Source: a bacterium (lineage in GTDB: Bacteria; Babelota; Babeliae; Babelales; Vermiphilaceae). From it: a DNA stretch of 19,062 nucleotides. The DNA is taken from contig DAOUPL010000011.1 of NCBI GenBank assembly GCA_030626185.1, forward strand, positions 1 through 19,062. Reading direction: 5' to 3'. A program made the position numbers and the translations under genes. Positions 1 to 5,796 of the stretch are shown here, piece by piece. Within the stretch, counting starts at the first letter, position 1. Every line of letters starts with the position of its first letter. The notes under the pieces are model-generated. The model did no database searches. It saw only the letters and a list, made by a program, of their open reading frames with translations, and was not told the origin of the DNA.

Positions 1-2
1 AG

Positions 3-47
3 TATATTCGCGAGCAAGAAGATGCTGATGAGTATGGTAGATTTTGA
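3..47 (+). CDS. 3' end of an unidentified gene (partial)
   Basis: The window opens inside what may be a plus-strand gene. Reading from base 3 gives YIREQEDADEYGRF and then TGA. The residues are hydrophilic and acidic, like many protein C-termini, and a GC-rich hairpin-forming segment follows within 25 bases. Only 14 codons are visible, so no family can be named and the frame could be open by chance. Confidence 0.3.
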   Translation, partial: YIREQEDADEYGRF

Positions 48-66
48 TTGTAGTTAGATAGTACTT

Positions 67-112
67 GCCGCCTTTGAGGTGGCCCTGCCCATCAAGCCAC
101 CGCCTTTGGCGG
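67..112. repeat. GC-rich repeat with hairpin potential
   Basis: This GC-rich patch stands out in an AT-rich window. CCGCCTTTG occurs twice as a direct repeat (68-76 and 100-108). GGTGGC (78-83) pairs with GCCACC (96-101) around a 12-base loop, and CCGCC/GGCGG (100-104/108-112) forms a second small hairpin. It lies between the convergent ends of the partial plus-strand gene and the minus-strand pseudogene, and supplies the pseudogene's last codons. It could be a bidirectional terminator without a close T-run, or one copy of a dispersed palindromic element. Confidence 0.5.
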
Positions 113-581
113 GGGTGTGCTGACTTCTTTTTTGTGTGAAGGGAAACGGCTGTTGATGTGTTCAACTTTATCACACACTAGTGTTTGTGTTGACGCTTGT
201 GTGGTCAAAAATCTTCGTTGTTCCCAAGAAACACCATTGTTCTTAAGTAGTTGATTAAGTTTTACCTGACTGACGAATTGATTAAGATGATTATAAATAG
301 TTTGTGCATCAGTGTGATCAGTTGTGGTGTATGTATAAGCTATAATCAGTGGTTTTGGTAAAGATTATGTTTTTGCTTGTTTTGTGGCGTAATAGCGCAT
401 AAATATGATAATGACCATTGGAATCAGTCATGGTGAGTTCTTCACAAAAGAGATTAAAAGGTGCTTCTTCAAGTAGGGTAATTACCTTTTAATCAGCGTG
501 ATTTTGTAATAAATCAGGAATTGTCGCTGTTTGGCTTAAAGCTGGCAATGCAAGCATTAATGCAATAGTAAGACGTTTCAT
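92..581 (-). pseudogene. Broken gene for a small exported protein
   Basis: A minus-strand gene starts at ATG 581-579 behind a good GGAGA ribosome binding site and opens with a signal peptide (MKRLTIALMLALPALSQTA). Codon 31 is a TAA stop (489-491), after which the same frame continues for about 45 sensible codons (…LLEEAPFNLFCEEL…). Near 341-370 the coding sense moves to another frame, which stays open through …TDAQTIYNHLNQFVSQ… and …NNGVSWEQRRFL… to a TGA at 92-94. Two lesions, one nonsense and one frameshift, therefore break a protein of about 160 residues. The final residues (TPPPKAVA) are encoded by the GC-rich repeat. I do not recognise the family. Assembly error is less likely with two independent lesions. 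Confidence 0.7.
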
Positions 582-711
582 GAAATCTCCATTCATTAGG
601 CATATAATATATAATACTATTATTTTACGTTAATGAGAGAAATAGTCAAATTGTAAATTTTAGATTATATTGTTGAGCAAGTGGTTTTTAGAGATAGTGA
701 GCTTTATGTCT

Positions 712-1110
712 TTAGTTGGTTATTTCAATCGTAAACACATCATTTTCATATTTAATTATCACTTCTTTTGGTTTTGGATCAGCTTTAACAATTTTTTGAT
801 CCCATTCATCAAGAATTTGTACAAATTCTTCACGAGACATTTTCAGCCGGGTTGGTATTTTTTCTTGTGAATAAAGATCTTCAAGATAGATAGTTCCATT
901 GTTGTCTTCAAGATAGGTGCAATTACTACTGCAGGTTTCAACATATTCACCATCTGAATCACTTTTATCTGCTAGAGCCCATTCTTTGAAGCTTTGATTA
1001 CCACGAAAATCTACTTTTAAAAAATTACCCAATATTTCGATGGCAATAGAGCTGCCTCCACCATATTGATAGAGATTATCTTTGTCTTGAACAAATTTAC
1101 AGTATTCCAT
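712..1110 (-). CDS. Probable cytoplasmic immunity protein paired with the EndoU-like toxin
   Basis: This 132-residue protein has no signal peptide or membrane segment and is acidic, as expected of a cytoplasmic protein. It contains a glycine/serine patch near residues 17-21, a central acidic segment with two cysteines (60 and 64), a helix around MSREEFVQILDEWDQKI (91-107) and a C-terminal strand with KEVIIKYENDVFTIEI. The layout, small and acidic with a late SREEF…ILDEW helix, recalls immunity proteins of bacterial polymorphic toxin systems, but I cannot name an Imm family. The strongest clue is context: it starts 11 nt after the EndoU-like gene on the same strand, the usual toxin-then-immunity order. 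No clear Shine-Dalgarno precedes the ATG, so translation may be coupled to the toxin gene. The immunity role is inferred. Confidence 0.55.
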   Translation of the reverse strand: MEYCKFVQDKDNLYQYGGGSSIAIEILGNFLKVDFRGNQSFKEWALADKSDSDGEYVETCSSNCTYLEDNNGTIYLEDLYSQEKIPTRLKMSREEFVQILDEWDQKIVKADPKPKEVIIKYENDVFTIEITN

Positions 1111-1121
1111 AGTGGTTTTTT

Positions 1122-1760
1122 TTAAAGTATTGGGAAAGCTGAAGCTATTTTACCAGTTTCTGTTAGATATATTTGAATTTTAACTCCTGATTTAGTTACT
1201 CCTTCAATAGGATAAGTACGGTTACTTTGAATCATTATTTTTTGCCCACTTTTTTTGGAGTGATCATATGCTTCAAGTATTGCTTTTATGACTTGTTCAT
1301 GTTTCCAATGAGATGGGAAGAACGTTTTTGCTATTTGGTGAGTTTGTTCTTTTAAGCATAGGTTTGCTTTATAAAAGTCATCTTTAAACATCTCTTTGTC
1401 CTTAAAAATAATATGGTCACTTTTTTCAATATCATTCATAAAATCGTGATGAAATCCTTTGATGTTAAGCACGCCTTTTTTATTCTTATGAAGTTTTATA
1501 GTGAAGATATGTTTTAAATCAATTGTGATAAATTTGAGCGCACAATTTTCAATGCCATAATGTGTTTCGTTGAATATGGATTGTAAAAATTTAATATCAT
1601 GTTCTAGATAAGAGTTCATCTGTTTCTTGAGAAAGGAATCTAAATTTAATGGTTTATTTTTTGAGCAAGAACTGTGTTTTGGAGTGTTTTCGGATTTCAT
1701 ACTGTTTAAGTTGTTCATGAAGCTTGCGCTTAGTAGTGTTAGTAGGAAAAAATTCTTCAT
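1122..1760 (-). CDS. Exported EndoU-family ribonuclease toxin (probable)
   Basis: A 212-residue protein with a short lysine-bearing N-terminus and hydrophobic stretch (residues 1-18), read as a Sec signal peptide. The C-terminal half has the pattern of the bacterial EndoU nuclease domain: KHIF with His84 and His91, KGFHHD (101-106, His104/His105), KTFFPSHW (145-152), a helix VIKAILEAYDHS (157-168), then a strand region GVTKSGVKIQIYL (187-199) closing with GKIASAFPI (203-211). EndoU enzymes cleave RNA with two histidines and a lysine; His91 or His84 with His104/105 are candidates, assigned from memory of the family. Known bacterial EndoU domains often tip CDI and other polymorphic toxins, whereas this one stands alone behind a signal peptide. 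AAAGGA lies 8 bases before the ATG. The next gene is its likely immunity partner. Confidence 0.68.
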   Translation of the reverse strand: MKNFFLLTLLSASFMNNLNSMKSENTPKHSSCSKNKPLNLDSFLKKQMNSYLEHDIKFLQSIFNETHYGIENCALKFITIDLKHIFTIKLHKNKKGVLNIKGFHHDFMNDIEKSDHIIFKDKEMFKDDFYKANLCLKEQTHQIAKTFFPSHWKHEQVIKAILEAYDHSKKSGQKIMIQSNRTYPIEGVTKSGVKIQIYLTETGKIASAFPIL

Positions 1761-1800
1761 GTATCGTCCTTTTATTTGAAGTTTTGTATATTTCCAAATT

Positions 1801-1828
1801 AATGTAGCAAATAACCTTTAAAAAGCAA
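1801..1828 (-). promoter_or_regulatory. Possible promoter of the toxin/immunity pair
   Basis: On the minus strand TTGCTT (1828-1823) and TACATT (1806-1801) are 16 bases apart, about 40 bases before the EndoU-like start codon. Both hexamers match the sigma-70 consensus only partly, so this is a weak call in an AT-rich spacer. Confidence 0.3.
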
Positions 1829-1877
1829 TTTTTTTTATTTATTCATTCAAGCACAAAATAGTAAAATCGTAAATGGG

Positions 1878-2402
1878 TTAGGGCTGTTTGATCGTAACAG
1901 TAATTGTTTCTAAGCGGTTTCCACGATAATTGTCTGTTGTAACCGTTAACCATCGGGGTTGATTTTTAGGTAACGAGGGAATATCATTTTCAGATAAGTT
2001 GCCGCCTTTTATGTACTTAATTATAAAGGTGTCGCTAACGGTAAAATATGTAAAAACATGATAAATTGTTTGAAGGTCGTGTTTTGTTAGAATTGTAAGA
2101 TGAGCAGGTAGGCGATTATTTCTAAGTAATTCTTCATGAGCTATTATTTTTTCAGTTGGTAGTTCTTTGTTGCGTGATAAACCATTAGAATAATATTCGT
2201 TTTGTTCTATGTTGCCCAGAGCAATGTTGATAAAGCGTGTTACAATAGTGGTTGCGTAATAAGAAGTGCTAAATTGTGCTAAAAAGTTTGCACGCATGGT
2301 CTCGATATCAATTTCAGGTGGTTCTTGTGAGCAAAAAAGAGGCAGTGATGACAAATTGAGTAATAAAAAAGTTAAACAATAGAACTTGTTCGTCTTTGGC
2401 AT
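1878..2402 (-). CDS. Exported protein of unknown function
   Basis: The reading frame is open from 2480, but the start chosen is the ATG at 2402-2400. AAAGGA lies 5 bases before it, and the protein then begins MPKTNKFYCLTFLLLNLSS, a clear signal peptide ending near a cysteine (…LPLFCSQ), which might be lipidated. The longer version would put 26 polar residues before the hydrophobic core. The mature part, about 150 residues, has an alpha-helical first half (…ETMRANFLAQFSTSYY…) and a strand-rich end (WLTVTTDNYRGNRLETITV). No motif or family is recognised. It is transcribed away from the tol operon, and the 157-base gap should hold promoters for both. Confidence 0.7.
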   Translation of the reverse strand: MPKTNKFYCLTFLLLNLSSLPLFCSQEPPEIDIETMRANFLAQFSTSYYATTIVTRFINIALGNIEQNEYYSNGLSRNKELPTEKIIAHEELLRNNRLPAHLTILTKHDLQTIYHVFTYFTVSDTFIIKYIKGGNLSENDIPSLPKNQPRWLTVTTDNYRGNRLETITVTIKQP

Positions 2403-2500
2403 ATAATCCTTTGTCTGAACGGAATGATGAGTTATGGTATCATGGCATGAACAGAATTTCCAAGAGTTTTTTTCCTGCATTACTATTTGTGAGGTTATAT

Positions 2501-2527
2501 TTTATTGTGTTACACTCACACAATAAA
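2501..2527. promoter_or_regulatory. 10-bp perfect inverted repeat upstream of tolQ
   Basis: TTTATTGTGT (2501-2510) and ACACAATAAA (2518-2527) are perfect inverted repeats separated by TACACTC. The element sits 32 bases before the tolQ start and just before its AAGGAG ribosome binding site region. No T-run follows, so an operator or a 5'-leader hairpin is more likely than a terminator. Confidence 0.45.
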
Positions 2528-2559
2528 CGATGTTAATAAAAACATAAGGAGATTTATCA

Positions 2560-3249
2560 ATGTGGTTATTTGCAGGTAATGGTTTGTGGTATTTGATTTC
2601 ACAAACAGATACGTTAACACGTGTTGTTTTGGGATTATTGTTAACTGTTTCGTTGTTGTGCTGGACAATCTTTTTGGCAAAAATGATTATTTTATTACTC
2701 AAGCAACGACAATTGAAAAAAGTAGAAAAACGTATAAAACATATCACGTCGGTGCAAGATTTGTTGGTGCTGGCAACAGAATCTTCTGGTACGTTGCCGG
2801 GGTATTATCTTTCTAAAACTTTAGTGAGCTTAAAAGCATTATTAGTTGTTGATAAAATACATGCAATGCCAACCATGACGCAACGCCAATGGGAAATTTT
2901 TCAACAACATGCACAACAAACAATTGATGATGTGATAATGCACGAAGAATCGTATCTTGCTATTTTGTCTACAAGTGCTGCAGTTTCCCCGTTACTTGGT
3001 TTATTTGGCACCGTGTGGGGATTAATTCATGCATTTATGTCGATTGCAGATAAACAAACTGCTGATATTGCAACTATTGCTCCTGGTATTGCACAAGCGT
3101 TAACGACCACGTTAGCTGGATTGTTAGTAGCGATTCCTGCATTGGTGATGTTTAATGTCTGTCAGATGCAGTTGCGTAGCATCGAGCAACGACTAATTAT
3201 AATTGCTGATAAAGTAATTTTGACCGGTCACCAATTAGTGGCTGATTAA
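2560..3249 (+). CDS. tolQ: TolQ/ExbB-family proton channel subunit
   Basis: A 229-residue inner-membrane protein with the three-helix layout of TolQ/ExbB: TM1 near 22-46, a long cytoplasmic segment, TM2 near 133-160 and TM3 near 170-202. The family signatures are clear: SPLLGLFGTVWGL (143-155), and GIAQALTTTLAGLLVAIPA (176-194), which includes the conserved threonine and GLLVAIPA. TolQ forms the pentameric channel around TolR that uses the proton gradient to drive TolA, tightening the outer membrane during division. The genes for TolR, a TolA-like protein and TolB follow on the same strand, which favours TolQ over ExbB. AAGGAG precedes the ATG at good distance. The length matches the family, about 230 residues. 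Confidence 0.93.
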   Translation: MWLFAGNGLWYLISQTDTLTRVVLGLLLTVSLLCWTIFLAKMIILLLKQRQLKKVEKRIKHITSVQDLLVLATESSGTLPGYYLSKTLVSLKALLVVDKIHAMPTMTQRQWEIFQQHAQQTIDDVIMHEESYLAILSTSAAVSPLLGLFGTVWGLIHAFMSIADKQTADIATIAPGIAQALTTTLAGLLVAIPALVMFNVCQMQLRSIEQRLIIIADKVILTGHQLVAD

Positions 3250-3260
3250 TAGGGTTATGT

Positions 3261-3680
3261 ATGAGACGATTTCGTAGAAGAGGTAGATCATCTAGATCAT
3301 CAAAATCCTTGCATGAGATTCCATTAACTCCAATGATTGATACTGCGTTGACGTTGTTAATCATTTTTATGGTGGCTTCTCCGATTATGCATAATGCGAT
3401 TAAAGTTACGTTGCCTGATGGGCAAGCACAAGAGAGTGAACAGGTACAAAAAGAATTGATTGTCTACGTTGATAAAGATGGCGTTATTTATTTTAATGAA
3501 AAAAAAACAACACTTAATGAGTTGTTGGTGCAACTTAAGGATGCGATAACGCAAGATGATCAAGTAGTTTTTGTAAATGGTGATACGTCAACGTCGTACG
3601 GATCGGTTATTGAACTTGTTGATAAAATTAAAGTTGTTGGTGGAATAAAATATGTCGCGCTCGCAACAAAACAAGCGTAA
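3261..3680 (+). CDS. tolR: TolR/ExbD-family stator peptide
   Basis: A 139-residue protein that starts 11 nt after tolQ. A very basic cytoplasmic tail (MRRFRRRGRSSRSSK) precedes one membrane helix with the family signature LTPMIDTALTLLIIFMV (22-38). Asp27 is the expected proton-carrying aspartate of TolR/ExbD. The remainder is the periplasmic domain, including the typical KELIVYVDKDGVIYFN segment followed by a helical region and a C-terminal GGIKYVALAT strand. It partners with TolQ to make the motor. The length is typical of TolR, about 140 residues. Its last 29 bases overlap the next gene, suggesting translational coupling. Confidence 0.92.
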   Translation: MRRFRRRGRSSRSSKSLHEIPLTPMIDTALTLLIIFMVASPIMHNAIKVTLPDGQAQESEQVQKELIVYVDKDGVIYFNEKKTTLNELLVQLKDAITQDDQVVFVNGDTSTSYGSVIELVDKIKVVGGIKYVALATKQA

Positions 3681-4374
3681 TCAAAATAATGCTGCACATG
3701 CGTGGGGCATGCTGATCGGCTTTGCCTTTACGGTGCATGTATTGTTTTTTGGTTTTATTTTTTTTAGTTGTCGTGATACGTTAGATTTTTTTGAACTTAC
3801 GTTGTCGCACAAATCATTGCATTCGTCGCCAGTTTTTTTTACGCCGTTGCCACAAAAAGAAGTTTCGCAACCCGTCTACACTTCTATTACGGACAAAGAA
3901 GTTGGTTTGTTAGCGCAGTCAATAGAAGAAAAAATTGTTGAGCAGCAAGAAAAAAAAGAACTTATTGATGATCAGCCATTAGTGGCAGAAGAGCATAAAA
4001 TTGTAGAAAACAAAAAAGAAATAGTAGAAGAAGTTGAAGATCGCGCCATAGCGCAATCCGTCTCCGCAGAAGCTACGACGCGACAAGGCGCGACGGCGGA
4101 AGATGAACCAGAGATTATAAAAGATCAAAAACAATTACACGCAGAGCGTGACTTATATCAAATAATTGCACAACAATGGCACCCACCACTTGGCGTAACG
4201 ATTGAATCAGATTGTATCGTGATTGGTGTGATAAATAATGATGGCATTATTGAAATCACAAATTTACAATCTTCTGGTGTACTTATTTTTGACATTGCGG
4301 TGCGTAGTGCGTTACAAAAGATTGTATTACCACAATTTGCACGTGGAAAAACATTGACGATACATTTTGCATAA
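3652..4374 (+). CDS. tolA: TolA/TonB-like periplasm-spanning protein
   Basis: A 240-residue protein with a polar N-terminus, one membrane helix (about 17-40), a long charged stretch (about 85-165) rich in Glu, Lys and Gln that should be extended or helical, and a compact C-terminal domain. That last part (YQIIAQQWHPPLGV at 169-182, …VRSALQKIVLPQFARGKTLTIHF) has the pattern of the TonB/TolA C-terminal fold, which contacts outer-membrane partners. Together with TolQ and TolR this is the energy-transducing arm. It is short compared with E. coli TolA (about 420 residues). TonB is the alternative name, but position between tolR and tolB argues for TolA. It overlaps tolR by 29 nt in another frame, and GGTGGA serves as a moderate ribosome binding site. 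Confidence 0.8.
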   Translation: MSRSQQNKRNQNNAAHAWGMLIGFAFTVHVLFFGFIFFSCRDTLDFFELTLSHKSLHSSPVFFTPLPQKEVSQPVYTSITDKEVGLLAQSIEEKIVEQQEKKELIDDQPLVAEEHKIVENKKEIVEEVEDRAIAQSVSAEATTRQGATAEDEPEIIKDQKQLHAERDLYQIIAQQWHPPLGVTIESDCIVIGVINNDGIIEITNLQSSGVLIFDIAVRSALQKIVLPQFARGKTLTIHFA

Positions 4375-4392
4375 TAAAAAAGAGAAAGTGGT

Positions 4393-5577
4393 ATGAAAAA
4401 ATTAGTTGTAATAAGTTTGCTTTGTTGCTCGGTTTTGCAACTGTTTGCGCAACAAAAAAAGATGGTAATTACGTCACAAACGCCGGTGCAGATGAAGGTG
4501 TTGGTGTTGTGCGATAAAAAGACATCGCGCAAGGCGCAAAAAGAATTAGTGCATACGTTAAAAAAAGATTTATCGTTTAGTGGACAACTAAAAGTTGCTG
4601 TTGCAGCAACTAAAAAAAACAGTGATGATGCAAAATATGTTTGTTCGTTATCTTCACGTGGGTATCAGATTGTTGTGTTTGCAGATGTTGTTGATAATGT
4701 AGCAATGGTACGTTTGCATGAAACAGTGACAGGATCATCTGTTTTAGATAAACAGTACGTAATTAAAAATGATGCGTTTGCGAGTTGTGCGCACATGGCA
4801 GCAAATGATATTTGGCAGGCGTTATTAAATCAGCCAGGATGGTTCACCACAAAGATCGCGTACAGTCAAGATGGAAACGTAGTTAATGGTACATGCACAA
4901 AACAAATTTATGTTGCAGATTATGATGGCAGCAATGCGCAATGCGTTGTGCCTAAAGATGGCGTTTGCATTGCACCACGTTGGCACATTGACCCTAATAA
5001 TGCATCGTTGTTCTATTCTGATTGTGTTGAAAAAAATGTACGGCTTATGTTGGTTGATTCATCGCTCGAAGTTTCAACTGCATCAAACTTTACTGGTATG
5101 AATATGTTGCCCGCATTTTTTCCTCGTGGCGATGCGATGGTGTATTGTTTATCAGCAGCGCAAGGTGAGTGTAAGTTGTATGTGTACAAAAAAGACAATC
5201 TTAAACAACTTAAACTTGGTAAAGGCAATTGTTTTTCTCCTGCAGTTGGCAATGAGGGTAAAACATTGTATTACTGCTGGGATGGCCGTGTTGGTTACCC
5301 TGAAATTTATGCGTACGATCTTAAAAAACGTAAAAAAAGACGCATTTCACAAGGAGGCTATTGTGTAACGCCCGCGTACAATGACGTAAAGCAACAATTG
5401 GTTTATGCAAAAGGTATGAAGGGAACATTGCAATTATTTGTATATGATGAAAAAACAAAATCACACACCCAACTTACTTTTGGTGCTGGCAACAAACAAG
5501 AGCCCTCATGGTCGCCATGTGGTAATTATGTATTATTTTCGTATAGTACAAAAGTAGCAGTCGCATTGCGTTGTTAA
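4393..5577 (+). CDS. tolB: TolB periplasmic beta-propeller, frameshifted near its C-terminus
   Basis: The protein starts with a signal peptide (about residues 1-20), has a TolB N-terminal domain with the usual …VLVLCDKK…, and then propeller repeats such as YVADYDGSNAQ, IYAYDLKKRKKRRIS and LFVYDEKTKSHTQLTFG followed by EPSWSPCGNYVLFSYST. In the standard frame it ends at residue 394 with KVAVALRC and a stop. The preceding frame (-1) continues perfectly from the AAAA run at 5550-5553: SSSRIALLNM…AYPSWSPHYKNPQIFV, stopping at 5678. Joining them gives 428 residues, the normal TolB length. So one A is missing in the run, by mutation or by sequencing error, or a ribosome or polymerase slip restores it. 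TolB binds Pal and TolA in the periplasm; pal is not in this window. Confidence 0.88.
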   Translation: MKKLVVISLLCCSVLQLFAQQKKMVITSQTPVQMKVLVLCDKKTSRKAQKELVHTLKKDLSFSGQLKVAVAATKKNSDDAKYVCSLSSRGYQIVVFADVVDNVAMVRLHETVTGSSVLDKQYVIKNDAFASCAHMAANDIWQALLNQPGWFTTKIAYSQDGNVVNGTCTKQIYVADYDGSNAQCVVPKDGVCIAPRWHIDPNNASLFYSDCVEKNVRLMLVDSSLEVSTASNFTGMNMLPAFFPRGDAMVYCLSAAQGECKLYVYKKDNLKQLKLGKGNCFSPAVGNEGKTLYYCWDGRVGYPEIYAYDLKKRKKRRISQGGYCVTPAYNDVKQQLVYAKGMKGTLQLFVYDEKTKSHTQLTFGAGNKQEPSWSPCGNYVLFSYSTKVAVALRC

Positions 5578-5678
5578 ACATGATTACACAACAAAAACAG
5601 TTTATAACGCCTGAAAGTTTACGTTGTGCGTATCCAAGTTGGTCACCGCATTATAAGAATCCACAGATCTTTGTTTAA
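5553..5678 (+). pseudogene. tolB: Out-of-frame C-terminal segment of TolB
   Basis: In the -1 frame relative to tolB, 41 codons follow the AAAA run and complete the last propeller blade: SSSRIALLNM and QFITPESLRCAYPSWSPHYK, with the YPSWSP blade signature, ending in TAA at 5676-5678. The segment has no convincing start of its own: the ATG at 5580 has no Shine-Dalgarno. It is therefore the detached tail of TolB and not a separate gene. Confidence 0.75.
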
Positions 5679-5740
5679 TGATAAAAGGATAAATTTTGTT
5701 TGGCAAAGAGAATTTTTCTGTAAATTATATGGTATTTCTG

Positions 5741-5746
5741 TATAAT
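5741..5746 (+). promoter_or_regulatory. Probable ftsH promoter (-10 box)
   Basis: A perfect TATAAT preceded by TG lies 50 bases before the ftsH start, in the 118-base gap after the tolB tail. No good -35 hexamer is seen at 16-18 bases. The octamer TTTCTGTA occurs at 5715-5722 and again at 5735-5742, 20 bases apart, and the second copy runs into the -10 box. Confidence 0.45.
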
Positions 5747-5796
5747 TATTAGTGATATTAGTTTTTATTGTAATTATTTACCAGAGATAATCATCT

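Noticed and set aside
2403..2480. Longer N-terminus for the exported orphan ending at 1878
   Set aside because: The extra 26 residues are polar and come before the signal peptide, whereas the ATG at 2402 has AAAGGA at good spacing.
4158..4532. 124-codon minus-strand open frame across the tolA-like/tolB junction
   Set aside because: It is antisense to two well-supported genes and its composition looks like a shadow frame.
5547..5556. Programmed -1 ribosomal frameshift in tolB
   Set aside because: The site is only an A-run, not a good X-XXY-YYZ heptamer in the reading frame, and I see no downstream stem-loop. Indel or sequencing error is the simpler explanation.
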